A DNA stretch of 64,000 bases from Synechocystis sp. PCC 7338 (GTDB lineage Bacteria > Cyanobacteriota > Cyanobacteriia > Cyanobacteriales > Microcystaceae), in NCBI RefSeq assembly GCF_018282115.1, contig NZ_CP054306.1, positions 2,899,488-2,963,487 of the forward strand, read 5' to 3'. The notes beneath the pieces were generated by a model that saw only the letters and a list, made by a program, of their open reading frames with translations, did not search any database and was not told where the DNA came from. Below, piece by piece: positions 45,358 through 55,179 of the stretch. The position numbers were made by a program, and so were the translations under genes. Position 1 is the first letter of the stretch. Every line of letters begins with the position of its first letter.

Positions 45358-47880
45358 TCAGGGGAAGAACGGTTGCTTTTGCCATAGACTTTCCCACTCC
45401 TCCACGGCGATCGGTGGACTAAATAAATAGCCTTGGCCGTAGTCACAGCCTTCCAGGCGGAGGAAATTCCATTGTGCAGGGGTCTCAATGCCCTCCGCAA
45501 TCACTTCTAGCCCCAGATGGTGGGCCATAGCAATAATCGCCCTTACCAAACCGATGGTATTTTGATCATCAGGCAGTAATTCGACGAAGCAACGATCAAT
45601 TTTGAGGGAACTGAAGTCAAATTTACGCAGATAATTTAAAGAGCTATAACCTGTACCAAAATCATCTAAAGAAAGGCTGATATTTTCCTCTTTTAAATCA
45701 CTTAAATTCTTTAGTAGATCGCCATTTTCTTCCAAAATCAAATTTTCTGTAATTTCCAACTCTAACCACTCCGGACGCACCTGATAGCGTTGTAAAAATT
45801 CTCGCAAAATATTCACAAAATAGCCATCTTTTAACTGCCTCGGTGAAACATTAACGGACAGCCAAAAAAGCTTATCTTCCAAAGGTGTATGCCAATGGGC
45901 CACCTGGCGACAAGCATTATCCAATAACCATTCCCCCAACTCCACAATTAAACCCAACTCCTCCGCCATGGGAATAAATTGATCCGGGGGCACCGCTCCC
46001 AGCCGTCCATTGTGCCAGCGCATCAAGGCTTCGGCCCCAGCAATTTCCCCCGACTTGAGGTTGACAATGGGCTGATAAAAAATCTTAAATTCCTGACGGG
46101 CCAGGCCCTGACGCAATTCGGACTCGATAACAATCCTCTTTTGGGCCGCCTGATTCATGTGGGGGGTGAAAAAACGGAACATATTGCGGCCGGCTAGTTT
46201 GGCCGCATACATGGCCGTGTCGGCATTGCGTAGTAACGTATCTGCCTGAAAGCCATCGTCGGGAAATACCGTGATGCCAATGCTGCCATGGACAAAAAAT
46301 TCCATTCCCTGCAAATTAACCGGTTGCCGCATTACCCCCAATAATCGTTGGGCTATCGCCGTTAATCTACGGCTATGGGCAACCTGGTCAAGAATAATTA
46401 AAAATTCATCCCCTCCAAGACGAGCCACGGTGTCGGTCTGGCGCAGGGCCCGCTGTAGTCTTTCTGACACCTCCACCAAGAGTTGATCCCCGGCATTGTG
46501 CCCGAGGGTATCGTTCACCTTTTTAAAATTGTCTAGATCAAGAAACATCAAACCCACCAAATGCTTATGGCGCAGGGCAGATTCGATCGCCTGTTGAAGA
46601 CGATCCTTAGCCAAAATACGGTTGGGCAGTCCAGTTAAATGGTCATAGTGGGCCTGGTGAAAAAGAGCTGCCGCCTGTTGCTTCTCCCTAGTAATATCTT
46701 CTTTAACCGCCACGTAATGAGTAATAATGCCATGCTGATTACAAATGGGAGAAATGGAAGCCCTTTCCCAATACAATTCACCATTTTTTCTGCGGTTGTG
46801 AAACTCCCCATGCCAAGGGCGACCGGAAGCCAAAGCGCGCCACATTAGTTCATAATCATCTTTGGTTTTATCCCCGGATTTTAAAATTCTGGGGTTGCAT
46901 CCTACCACTTCTCCCGAGCTATAACCAGAAATTTCCTCAAATTTATGGTTTACATAGGTGATATTGCCTTCAACATCGGTAATCACAATGGAAGCTGGAC
47001 TTTGTTCACAGGCTTGGGAAAGAATTTGTAACTGCTTTTCTACCTTTCTTCGTTCAGTAATGTCCCGCATAACAAACAGCAAACAATTCACCTGATTGAA
47101 TTCTATGGATTCCCCTGATAGTAACATCGTCCGAATTTGTTGCTGGCAATCATAAACCTCTACTTCCGAGTTATTAAACTTAACTTCATTATTTTGTTGC
47201 CATAATAATAAGTCCCGGAGAAAACTCTGCCGTTGTTGTTCATCTACCCAGAAATTAAATTGTTGATGAATTAGACCCACCAGTTCTTGTTTGACTAAAC
47301 CAAAAAAATCACAAAACTGCTGATTAACATCCATGATGCAACCACTACTACGACCATAAATAAAAATAGGGTCAGGATTTTGATTAAAAGCCACAGAAAA
47401 ATTAATTTTTGATTGCATCAAGGCGGTTTGGGTACGCTCATTTTTTTGGATTTGTTCTTCTAATTGCTGATTTTTTTCCGTCAGAGTCTGACTTGCTTGG
47501 TATAGTTTAAGCTGTAGTTGCAAACGAGTCAGTATTTCTGCCTGCTGAAACGGCTTATGAATGTAATCCACCGCCCCTAATTCTAGGCCTTTAACAATAC
47601 TTTCTTGGTCAGTCAAAGCAGAGAGAAAAATGACTGGAATTTTAGCGATGGTGGGGTTTTCTTTGAGACGGCGGCAGACTTCAAAGCCATCCATTCCAGG
47701 CATCATAATATCGAGGATAATGATGTCAGGCTGTACCTGAAGAATTTTCTGGATGGCCGTTGCTCCCTCTTCTGCTGTGAATACCCGCCATCCCAAACTC
47801 TCAATAAAACGGCGGAGAACTTTAAGGTTCAAAGGGCTATCGTCAATGGCAAAAACGGTGGTAGTTTGGGGGGAGGACAT
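45358..47880 (-). CDS. Response regulator with PAS, GGDEF and EAL domains
   Basis: 840 residues. REC domain at 8-125 with phosphate-acceptor Asp in IIILDIMMPGMDGFEV (about 57). A coiled linker at 130-160 leads to two PAS domains (about 160-280 and 285-400, with GYSSGEVVGCNPRILKSG). The GGDEF at about 415-575 reads RLGGDEFLIIL, an intact cyclase site. The EAL at about 590-835 has AEALMRWHNG in place of EALxRW, and DDFGTGYSSL. It is a candidate c-di-GMP turnover protein controlled by phosphorylation. The first EAL residues (GAEALMRW) retain Glu, so phosphodiesterase activity is plausible. Confidence 0.9.
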   Translation of the reverse strand: MSSPQTTTVFAIDDSPLNLKVLRRFIESLGWRVFTAEEGATAIQKILQVQPDIIILDIMMPGMDGFEVCRRLKENPTIAKIPVIFLSALTDQESIVKGLELGAVDYIHKPFQQAEILTRLQLQLKLYQASQTLTEKNQQLEEQIQKNERTQTALMQSKINFSVAFNQNPDPIFIYGRSSGCIMDVNQQFCDFFGLVKQELVGLIHQQFNFWVDEQQRQSFLRDLLLWQQNNEVKFNNSEVEVYDCQQQIRTMLLSGESIEFNQVNCLLFVMRDITERRKVEKQLQILSQACEQSPASIVITDVEGNITYVNHKFEEISGYSSGEVVGCNPRILKSGDKTKDDYELMWRALASGRPWHGEFHNRRKNGELYWERASISPICNQHGIITHYVAVKEDITREKQQAAALFHQAHYDHLTGLPNRILAKDRLQQAIESALRHKHLVGLMFLDLDNFKKVNDTLGHNAGDQLLVEVSERLQRALRQTDTVARLGGDEFLIILDQVAHSRRLTAIAQRLLGVMRQPVNLQGMEFFVHGSIGITVFPDDGFQADTLLRNADTAMYAAKLAGRNMFRFFTPHMNQAAQKRIVIESELRQGLARQEFKIFYQPIVNLKSGEIAGAEALMRWHNGRLGAVPPDQFIPMAEELGLIVELGEWLLDNACRQVAHWHTPLEDKLFWLSVNVSPRQLKDGYFVNILREFLQRYQVRPEWLELEITENLILEENGDLLKNLSDLKEENISLSLDDFGTGYSSLNYLRKFDFSSLKIDRCFVELLPDDQNTIGLVRAIIAMAHHLGLEVIAEGIETPAQWNFLRLEGCDYGQGYLFSPPIAVEEWESLWQKQPFFP

Positions 47881-48114
47881 TGACGTCTCGGAGATAGGCT
47901 AAAAATTAATTCTGTTCAATCTGGGGACAATGCCAGTGGAGTTTCCCCTAACCCTAGACAAATTCTAGCAACTACGGTGAAGCTCTACGCTACTCTCCGG
48001 AAATATGTAGCCCTAAATTTTCCATTGAATCGATGGTTGAACTGCGCTAGGATTGGCGCTGTAACTAACTCTAATTAACCGTATTGGGGTTACCATTTCC
48101 CTTTAGTAAGTTCC

Positions 48115-49413
48115 ATGGCCGTTGCTTCTCTGCCTTTTTTGCCCCAGCATTTTCCCCACAGCTCTAGCTGTTCCCTCAAAGATTTACCTCCCCAGCAACA
48201 AATGGCGATCGCCCAGACCTTGGCTGAGCCGGGAAATGCTCCTAGTCATTGGGTGGCTCCAGAGAGTCAGCAAGAGTTGCAATCTTTATTGCGTCAGTGT
48301 CATCAAAACAATTGGCCAATTATTCCCTGTGGCAACCAAAGTAAACTAACCTGGGGCGGTTTGGCTAAGCCGGTGCAATTACTGGTGAGTAGTGGTCGTT
48401 TGAATGGCATTGTTGACCATGCGGTGGCAGATTTAACTGTGACAGTGGAAGCGGGGGTAAAACTCAAGGATTTACAGGCTATTTTGCAATCCCATCAGCA
48501 ATTTTTGCCCCTCAATCCCCTCTACCATGACCAAGCAACGGTGGGGGGCATTATGGCCACAGGTTGTGCCGGGCCTTGGCAACAGCGTTACGGTGGGGTG
48601 CGGGACCTGGTGCTGGGTTTTTCCTTTGTCCGATGGGATGGGCAACTGGCCAAAGCCGGCGGCAGGGTGGTTAAAAATGTGGCCGGTTATGACCTGATGA
48701 AACTTTTCATTGGTTCCTACGGCACGCTGGGTTTTATTTCCCAAATCACGTTTCGTCTTTATCCCTTGCCGTCCCATTCCCAAACTGTCTTTTTGACTGG
48801 TAATACGGCTCGGCTGATCGAATTCAGTCAAGCCCTCCGGCGATCGGGACTGGCCCCCACCGCGGCCTTAATTTGTTCCCAGGGTCTAGTCCGAGCATTA
48901 AACCTTGGGGAAGAATTGGGTTTACTCATCCGTTTCCAAAACCTCCAGCCGGTAGTTCAAGCCCAGGTCAGTGAGGTGGAAAAACTCGCCCAAGCCCTTA
49001 CTCTAGAAAACCAAGCCTTTGAAAATCAGGGGGAAATCGAACTCTGGCAACGGTGGGAAAAAACCATGGCAGGCCAAAACATGATGGAGTCTATACTCTG
49101 CAAGTTTGGCCTGGTGCCCGCTCAGGCGGTGGATTTTTTGCAACAGTTACCGGGGCTAGGATATGTACAGTTGGGCAATGGCATTGGTTGGGGACGTTTT
49201 GGTCAGCTTGACCGGGAAGAATTAAGCCAGCACAGGCAAATTTGTCAAAATTATGGCGGTTACCTAACGGTGTTAGGAGCGGCTCCTGAATACAAAAAAC
49301 ACTGTGACATTTGGGGCCAGAGTGGCCATGGTTTGGCGATGATGGGCCGTCTAAAAAATCAGTTTGACCCCCACAATCTTTTTAGCCCTGGCCGCTTTGT
49401 AGGCGGTTTTTAG
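48115..49413 (+). CDS. glcE: Glycolate oxidase FAD-binding subunit GlcE-like
   Basis: 432 residues. FAD-PCMH domain with IIPCGNQSKLTWGG (about 75), NPLYHDQATVGGIMATGCAGP and RVVKNVAGYDLMKLFIGSYGTLGF (two parts), typical of GlcE. It would act with GlcD (and GlcF) in oxidation of glycolate from photorespiration. GlcD and GlcF are not in the window. The start ATG 48115 gives MAVASLPFLPQHFPH. The gene has HIP1 sites and core base composition. Confidence 0.88.
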   Translation: MAVASLPFLPQHFPHSSSCSLKDLPPQQQMAIAQTLAEPGNAPSHWVAPESQQELQSLLRQCHQNNWPIIPCGNQSKLTWGGLAKPVQLLVSSGRLNGIVDHAVADLTVTVEAGVKLKDLQAILQSHQQFLPLNPLYHDQATVGGIMATGCAGPWQQRYGGVRDLVLGFSFVRWDGQLAKAGGRVVKNVAGYDLMKLFIGSYGTLGFISQITFRLYPLPSHSQTVFLTGNTARLIEFSQALRRSGLAPTAALICSQGLVRALNLGEELGLLIRFQNLQPVVQAQVSEVEKLAQALTLENQAFENQGEIELWQRWEKTMAGQNMMESILCKFGLVPAQAVDFLQQLPGLGYVQLGNGIGWGRFGQLDREELSQHRQICQNYGGYLTVLGAAPEYKKHCDIWGQSGHGLAMMGRLKNQFDPHNLFSPGRFVGGF

Positions 49414-49472
49414 TCATTGAGAATAATAGTTTTATGACATTTCTGGCATATTCATAAAAAGTATCTCGGAGT

Positions 49473-50705
49473 TTAACTGGCACAACGAAAACCGACTAAA
49501 ACTTGCCTAGTCCAAGGATGGTACCAATTGCGGAAGCTGGCCCTCAAGCCCCAACTACGGGTGGCCCAACTGCCCCCTCGCATCACTCGATGTTGCCCAT
49601 CAAAATAGGTCTGGGAGTAACCCCGATAGGGATAGGGGTGAAAATTTTCGTAGGGTTCAAAATTAGAAGCCGTCCATTCCCACACATTGCCTAATAGGTC
49701 ATAACAACCCCCTTGATTACGACCCTGGTCATAATAATTGACAGGGGTAGTTTGCCCATGATGATGATTAAAGTTGCACCACTCCGGGCTGGGCAAGGCT
49801 TCTCCCCAGGGATAGGTGCTGGAGTGATGCGGACTAGACCAACGGGCGGACCTTTCCCATTCCTGCTCTGTGGGTAAACGTTTACCAATAAAGTTGGCAT
49901 AGGCCTCGGCTTCGTAGGCACTGACTCCGTAGACAGGGTGATTCTGGGTTGTATTTTGGGGTCGCCAATAAAGCGGTGCTGTGATGTTGGCCTTTGAGCG
50001 CCATTGCCAACCGGCCTCTGTCCAGTATTTGCTTTGTTGATAGCCGCCGGCATCGATGAATTGTTGATATTGGGCCTGGGTAACGGGGTATTTATCTAGC
50101 CAGAATTGTTCCACTTCGACCCAATGGAGCGGGCGTTCGTTGTCCTGGGCCCAAACTTGCTCACTGCCTTGGCAAACAACTCCGGCGGGAATGGCCACCA
50201 TGGCCGCTTGTAAAGGTAATTTCTGGGAGTCAGTGGGGCAATGGTGTTGATTAATCCTTAGGTCAATGCCGGCCAAATGGCTTAGAAAACTGATTGTTTC
50301 GCTATGTTGGACTTCGTGCTGTAGGAGCCACCACCATAACCTTGTCTTGCCTTGATCCCACGGAGGGGGGGGAGATTGCCATACCCGTTCCACAGCAGCT
50401 CTTACGTCCCCTAAATATTGCTCAATGGCGTCCCGGTTGGGCAGGGCACAACGCTGGGCTTTGGGCAAACCATCTGCCCGGAATAGCTTTTGGTAGGCTG
50501 GGCCATGGAATCGTTCCCGTTCTGGCTCCGGCAATAGCCACAGAGCTTCAGTAAAAGCGATGTGACCAAAGTGCCAATCAATGGGGCTAAAATCTGGGTG
50601 CCATTGGCGATCGCCTAGGGTCGGGGGAATGCGGTGCAACAGGCGGAGGGTTTCTGTGCGGCACCGCTTCATTGTTTGTTCAATAGTCTCAATATCTTCA
50701 ACCAC
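49473..50705 (-). CDS. egtB: EgtB-like formylglycine-generating-type sulfoxide synthase
   Basis: 410 residues. The N-terminal DinB-like helical domain has HFGHIAFTE (about 46) and HEVQHSE (about 130-136), supplying the three-histidine iron site (H...HxxxH) as in EgtB. The C-terminal FGE-sulfatase domain has VEQFWLDKYPVTQAQY, KRLPTEQEWERSAR, GNVWEWTAS and MRGGSWATR. It would oxidatively join a thiol to hercynine in ergothioneine synthesis. An EgtD partner is not in the window, so ovothiol-, ergothioneine- or selenoneine-type function is not decided. The start of cupB (51873) lies upstream on the same strand. Confidence 0.82.
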   Translation of the reverse strand: MVEDIETIEQTMKRCRTETLRLLHRIPPTLGDRQWHPDFSPIDWHFGHIAFTEALWLLPEPERERFHGPAYQKLFRADGLPKAQRCALPNRDAIEQYLGDVRAAVERVWQSPPPPWDQGKTRLWWWLLQHEVQHSETISFLSHLAGIDLRINQHHCPTDSQKLPLQAAMVAIPAGVVCQGSEQVWAQDNERPLHWVEVEQFWLDKYPVTQAQYQQFIDAGGYQQSKYWTEAGWQWRSKANITAPLYWRPQNTTQNHPVYGVSAYEAEAYANFIGKRLPTEQEWERSARWSSPHHSSTYPWGEALPSPEWCNFNHHHGQTTPVNYYDQGRNQGGCYDLLGNVWEWTASNFEPYENFHPYPYRGYSQTYFDGQHRVMRGGSWATRSWGLRASFRNWYHPWTRQVLVGFRCAS

Positions 50706-50724
50706 GGTGCTGAGGGAAAGCCGA

Positions 50725-51873
50725 CTAATCGGCCATGGTTGATGGTTGGTTAATAATTTCTACCCGGGAAGTGAGGAAACGATTCATCCAACTTTCTAGG
50801 TAAGCCCGGTTAGCCTCCTGTTCCTCGGGATTATCGGTCTCCAGGGGATGGGGGGCCAAACCACGGATGGCGGCGGTGGTGACACAAAACATTGATTTTT
50901 GAAAACTTTCACAAATTTGCACCAATAAATCCCCTTCTTGTCGTAGGGATGCCCGATAAACCCGGTGGAGATAGTCTGGTAAAAAGTGGCGCATATCCTG
51001 CATTAACAAAGTGGGGGGAATGCCAGCTCCACCAATGGGGAGGGGATCGGCGTAGAGGGCTCCATAGGCAAACAAGCTTTGGTCCGGGGGAATTTGTCCT
51101 GCCTGGGCGTTATAGGAAATGGTGCCAGGGAAGGGGGTGCCCCGGAAAAACACTGCCTCTACATAGGGCACGGCGGTTTCCATCAAAAAAGCTAAATTGG
51201 CACTGGGGGGCAAAATATCATAGCTAGTTCCTCCCAACTCCACCCGGTAAACAATGGGACGGGCGGCATCGGCCACTAAACCGTCTTGAATATGTTGCAC
51301 CACAGCGGGAATGGTTTTAATTTCTCCCCGGTCATAGCGGTCAGATAAATTCAAAAAGATATCCGCCATCACCCGCCAGAATTGACCCAAGGCGGAATAG
51401 TAGGCCATCATCCGCATTTGCTCAGGCAAAAATTCGGGAAAAATTTGATTAAGCAATTGTAGAAAGGGATTACCCTTGATTTTCGCTTTAATTAATTTTT
51501 TAACGTTGGCTTTGAATTCCGCACTATCTAGGTATTCATCCAATTTCCCCCCCCCATGCCACATCATCGCTTTCATGCAATATTCTGCATATTCGTAGTT
51601 AATACGATTGTGCCACCAATGTTTCAACAGGCGATCGCCGTTGATATTACCGTTGAAATATTTAAAAAAAGGAAATAACTTCAGATACTGGGTGTGGGCA
51701 ATATGTTGCAGATTGATGGAATAGGCATCGAGAATAACGCCATAGCTTTTGAGAATGCCAACCACTTCCAGCGTGTTATTCGGTGAATCCGCCAACAAGG
51801 CCTGCCCCGCCTCCAGGTTTTGAATATATTCTCTGAGGGGATGACGGGATGGGGCAAGGGAGGTTTTGGTCAT
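50725..51873 (-). CDS. cupB: CO2 hydration protein CupB (ChpX/ChpY family)
   Basis: 382 residues from ATG 51873 (MTKTSLAPSRHPLREYIQ). The upstream frame to 52050 adds 59 residues of low-complexity basic and Trp-rich sequence unlike the family and overlaps the end of hmpF. Landmarks are HWWHNRINYEYAEYCMKAMMW (two parts), LQLLNQIFPEFLPEQMRMMAYYSALGQFWRVMAD, and PPTLLMQDMRHFLPDYLH. CupA and CupB join specialised NDH-1 complexes and hydrate CO2 in the light. Resemblance to CupB and not CupA is from memory of the Synechocystis neighbours slr1301-slr1303. Confidence 0.85.
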   Translation of the reverse strand: MTKTSLAPSRHPLREYIQNLEAGQALLADSPNNTLEVVGILKSYGVILDAYSINLQHIAHTQYLKLFPFFKYFNGNINGDRLLKHWWHNRINYEYAEYCMKAMMWHGGGKLDEYLDSAEFKANVKKLIKAKIKGNPFLQLLNQIFPEFLPEQMRMMAYYSALGQFWRVMADIFLNLSDRYDRGEIKTIPAVVQHIQDGLVADAARPIVYRVELGGTSYDILPPSANLAFLMETAVPYVEAVFFRGTPFPGTISYNAQAGQIPPDQSLFAYGALYADPLPIGGAGIPPTLLMQDMRHFLPDYLHRVYRASLRQEGDLLVQICESFQKSMFCVTTAAIRGLAPHPLETDNPEEQEANRAYLESWMNRFLTSRVEIINQPSTMAD

Positions 51874-52039
51874 AACTTCAGGACTATGGTTTCGATGGAG
51901 AAGCTCATAATAGCGCCCATTATCCCAGCAATCCAGGCCAGAATGCCAGGGGACCAAGAAATTTCTTATTTCCTCACGCCTACTCCTGTCCCCTCCCAGA
52001 AGACATGGCCAACCTCCCCAAATCCATGAAAATCGACAA

Positions 52040-53647
52040 CTAACCACCAAATAAGAGGGTTTGGATTTCCTGCAACTGGGGTTTAATCACATCCAACTGA
52101 TCCTGGAGGGGTTGCAGAGCCTCCCTTAACAAGCGAGCTTGGGCTTCCAGTGCTGCTGTCTGTTTTTGTAAATCTTCCACTTCCTGGCGATCGTTTTCAA
52201 AATTATTCTTTTTCCCGTGGTACTGCTGGTCGAGGTTGGCAATCATCGTTTCAATTTCCCCTAAACCCTGCTTAGTGGACTGCAAATCCTGTTCCAACTT
52301 GGTTTTTTCCCCTTGGAGTTTATGCTTGCGCTCTTCCAATTGTTGGATCACTGGATCCAAGTCAATGTTGGGGATACTGTCGTCAATTTCCACAATGCCC
52401 TGACGGCGACGGAGAATTTTCAAGTGTTGTAACAATACTTCCTGCCGTTCCTTGAGGTTGCGTCGCTGACCAATGAGAGTTTCATCCAGCATGCGTTTCC
52501 TTTCCTGTTCTTCGTTCAACTCCTCCTCAATGGTTAGGCGACTGTACTCATCGGCGGCGTCTAGGCGGGCCTGGATGGCGTCCACTTCTTCGCACTGCAG
52601 AGTTAACTCTTCCTCTTGGTCATTAACAAAGCGGGCCAATTTTTGCATATCCGTTTGCAATGCTTTGACCGTTTCTTCCAGTTCCCCCAGGGGCAATTGC
52701 TCCAGGTGTTGCACGTCAATTTGGTGATCTTTATTAACGCTCATCGCACCGGTGGCCAGCCGATAGAGATTGGTTTGTAAGCTTTCAGCGGCTCCAATTT
52801 CAGCTTTCAACTGGGTCAAGAGTTTTTGCCCGTTAATCACCCCCTGTTGTTCCACCGTCAGTTGCACTTTAGCTTTGGCCAACTCTTGGGCAATGGCATC
52901 TAATTCCTGCCCATGGATAGCTAATAATTCTTGTTTTTGCTGGATTAATGCCTGGTTCCTACCCAATTCCTGTTCAGTGTTGGTAACCACCTGCCAATGG
53001 TCGTTAAAGATCTGTTGTTGTTGTTCGGTGCTTTGCTGGGCATTGGCTGCGGCTTTGAATAAAGCAGGAATGGCTTCGGGGTAAGCCCCTAAGCGCTGGA
53101 GAATGCCCTGTAACACTTCCCGATTTTCAGCGCTATTTTCTAACAAACTGCCAAACTGCTGTTGGAGTTCGGCCAGTTGCTCCCTTTGCCCTTCCAATTT
53201 TTGTTGGGCTAGCTCCACCTCATATTTTTGCTGTTCTACTTGGGCAAGTTGACTGGCTCGGTCTTCAACTTCCGATTCCTTGGCTTCAATTTCCATTTCC
53301 CGCTGGCTCAGTTCCTGGAACTGAAAGGTAAGGGATTCTCGCCAACGTTCAATTTCGCTCTGTTGTTCTTTGAGTTTTTCCGAGAGACGGGACAGTTTTT
53401 GCAGTTGCCGGACTAACTCCGGTGCCGCCACTTCTGGAGTTCCTTGCAGGGAGCGACTACCACTCAGGTTTAGAATCCAAAGGGTTCCTTCTTTGGCTTC
53501 TCCCATGTCGTCAGTTTGGAAGTTTTCTTCGTTAGGCAGGGCACTCCAGGTCTGATCGCTGTGCTGACAGGCCAGAAGTTTAAACTCGGTTTTATAACCG
53601 CCTAAAAAGTTTTTGGTTTGTTTCTTAATTTCAGCCAGATAGAGCAC
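52040..53647 (-). CDS. hmpF: HmpF-like coiled-coil protein of pilus motility
   Basis: About 535 residues from GTG 53647, giving VLYLAEIKKQTKNFLGG, the conserved N-terminus of the HmpF family (LYLAE...GGxKxExKLLACQ...WSAxP). The ATG at 53734 would add 29 basic residues not seen in the family. Residues 100-530 are almost entirely coiled coil (long Glu/Gln/Lys/Leu heptads), broken near 200-230. HmpF is needed for type IV pilus function and taxis in filamentous cyanobacteria; in unicellular strains its role is less clear. It overlaps the 5' extension of the cupB frame, so the two genes are tightly packed. Confidence 0.75.
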   Translation of the reverse strand: MLYLAEIKKQTKNFLGGYKTEFKLLACQHSDQTWSALPNEENFQTDDMGEAKEGTLWILNLSGSRSLQGTPEVAAPELVRQLQKLSRLSEKLKEQQSEIERWRESLTFQFQELSQREMEIEAKESEVEDRASQLAQVEQQKYEVELAQQKLEGQREQLAELQQQFGSLLENSAENREVLQGILQRLGAYPEAIPALFKAAANAQQSTEQQQQIFNDHWQVVTNTEQELGRNQALIQQKQELLAIHGQELDAIAQELAKAKVQLTVEQQGVINGQKLLTQLKAEIGAAESLQTNLYRLATGAMSVNKDHQIDVQHLEQLPLGELEETVKALQTDMQKLARFVNDQEEELTLQCEEVDAIQARLDAADEYSRLTIEEELNEEQERKRMLDETLIGQRRNLKERQEVLLQHLKILRRRQGIVEIDDSIPNIDLDPVIQQLEERKHKLQGEKTKLEQDLQSTKQGLGEIETMIANLDQQYHGKKNNFENDRQEVEDLQKQTAALEAQARLLREALQPLQDQLDVIKPQLQEIQTLLFGG

Positions 53648-53962
53648 AAGTCGTTGTCCTGAGCAGTGGAGACGATTTTGTCGGGAAAGTTCTCGCTTTA
53701 TTCTAATCTTAAGCTCGCCAGTGGGCAGGGCCACAGAAAAATTTTTGGGCTACCCCCGCAGTAATTGGGCAAAAATTTGACCACACTGCTTCTATTCTGC
53801 CTCCAGCCAGGCAAAAATTGTCAAAAAAAAGGAGGTGAAGGAGATTTTCCCTCGCCTGCCGTTCGTGATAAGTGTTAAAAGACTAAGCGGACGGTCCGCC
53901 AGCGGGGATTAATTACCGGTTCATAAATCAACCAGTGCCCTTAGCCAACGGACATTTTTTGC

Positions 53963-54160
53963 CTAGTCCCTACAGTCATCGTCCCTGTCGCCGGGGCATT
54001 TGCCGTTATAAACAACGGTATGTTCCTCGAGACTAGAAAAAGCCGCCGTTGCCGCCGTTTCCAGGCCAATGATCATCACTAGGGCGATCGCCAAGGGGCT
54101 GGCCCAAGAGCGCACCGCCCGACGGACAGATTTGTGGGGTTTGGGATGCTGTAATTTCAT
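53963..54160 (-). CDS. Small secreted or membrane-anchored protein
   Basis: 65 residues. The basic start (MKLQHPKPHKSVRRAVR) is followed by a hydrophobic segment PLAIALVMIIGLETAATAA (about 22-40) like a signal peptide ending AAFS, then a short acidic tail with two Cys (KCPGDRDDDCRD). CAAGGAGAGAAGCTG before ATG 54160 is a strong ribosome site. No family recognised. A HIP1 site falls in the hydrophobic part. Confidence 0.5.
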   Translation of the reverse strand: MKLQHPKPHKSVRRAVRSWASPLAIALVMIIGLETAATAAFSSLEEHTVVYNGKCPGDRDDDCRD

Positions 54161-54472
54161 CAGCTTCTCTCCTTGACACGTCCTAACACACCGAGACCAA
54201 ATTAGAGCTTGACTGCTCTACTACCACCATAGGTGTCCCCCCAAGGCATGTCAGTCCCATCTTTAGGGGGATGAACATGGAAAAAAGTGGAATAGGGCAA
54301 AATCACTGGTGATTTTTTTTGCTACTGTCAACCACTGATTAATGGGATTGATGGCTCCGATACTTGGGGTTAGGGTTAGGCAAGTTATCGCAGTTGTGGT
54401 GACGGAGCAAGCTGGTTTTTGAGCTATCCTTGGGAAGTGAAACCGCCTAGGCAGGGGAGTTGGATCTGGATG
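54161..54472. other. Spacer between a small secreted gene and the LapA-like gene
   Basis: 312 bases. It must hold divergent promoters for the 65-residue gene and the LapA/crcB pair. I looked for the fluoride riboswitch sometimes found ahead of crcB and could not build its pseudoknot here. Nothing else is recognised. Confidence 0.3.
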
Positions 54473-54748
54473 CTACGTCGCATGAGTCAATTGGCGATCG
54501 CCATGGTTTTAGCGTTGGGGTTAATATCCCTGGCTTTATTGACCATCCAAAATGTCACCCCTGTGGCTCTGAGCTTTTTAACCTTGCAGTCCATTGAGAT
54601 GCCGGTGGGTTTGCTGTTGGTGTTTGCAGTGGCCGGAGGATTGGTGGTGGGCAGTTTGTTGGCCCCGTTTTCCGGTGGCAGTGGGCGGCGGGGTATACCT
54701 TCCCAACAACAATTAGACCGGGAATTCGATTTTGACGATCTTGTATGA
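54473..54748 (+). CDS. LapA-like (DUF1049) small membrane protein
   Basis: 91 residues from ATG 54473 (MLRRMSQLAIAM); a TTG at 54419 could add 18. Two hydrophobic segments (about 8-28 and 43-66) with a TIQNVTPVALSFL link, which is the LapA_dom pattern; the C-terminal is short and acidic (DREFDFDDLV). In proteobacteria LapA acts in lipopolysaccharide assembly; the role here is unknown. Its stop overlaps the crcB start (ATGA), so the two are coupled. Confidence 0.65.
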   Translation, partial: LRRMSQLAIAMVLALGLISLALLTIQNVTPVALSFLTLQSIEMPVGLLLVFAVAGGLVVGSLLAPFSGGSGRRGIPSQQQLDREFDFDDLV

Positions 54749-55167
54749 ATCCTTTGTTGCAATGGTTGGGGGCCATGCCAGCTTCTTTGCGATCGCCATT
54801 GGCCATTATTTTAGGAGCTATACCAGGGGCTTTGGCCCGTTACTATGCCACTATTTTTCTGGCCAGAATTTTCGGTAACGATTTACCCTATGCCACTTTT
54901 CTAATTAATTTTTCTGGTTGTGTGGGTATGGGGTTAGTGGTGACCTTGGCAACCCAGCCGGCCTTGGTATCCCCGGATTTAAGATTACTTTTAGCGGTGG
55001 GATTTTTGGGCTCTTACACCACCTTTTCCACCTATGCCTTGGAGGTAACTTCCCTCTGGCGCACGGGGCAGTTGGCCGAGGGCATACTCTACGGCCTAGG
55101 AAGTCTAGTGATCGGGGTGATCGGTGTATTGCTGGGCAGTTTGATTGCCCATCGCCTTACCATCTAG
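54745..55167 (+). CDS. crcB: Fluoride channel CrcB/Fluc
   Basis: 140 residues with four hydrophobic helices. Family motifs: GALARYYAT (about 29-37), FLINFSGCVGMG (about 51-62) with the conserved Asn, and GFLGSYTTFSTYALE (about 91-105) with the phenylalanine/threonine track. Dual-topology dimers export fluoride. It follows the LapA-like gene by ATGA overlap and is convergent with the monooxygenase gene. Confidence 0.88.
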   Translation: MNPLLQWLGAMPASLRSPLAIILGAIPGALARYYATIFLARIFGNDLPYATFLINFSGCVGMGLVVTLATQPALVSPDLRLLLAVGFLGSYTTFSTYALEVTSLWRTGQLAEGILYGLGSLVIGVIGVLLGSLIAHRLTI

Positions 55168-55179
55168 GGTTGGGCTACT

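Noticed and set aside
50725-52050. Longer cupB start at 52050
   Set aside because: The first 59 residues are Trp-, Arg- and Cys-rich, unlike CupB, and overlap hmpF. ATG 51873 gives the family N-terminus.
54161-54472. Fluoride riboswitch ahead of the LapA-like/crcB pair
   Set aside because: The conserved pseudoknot bases could not be found.
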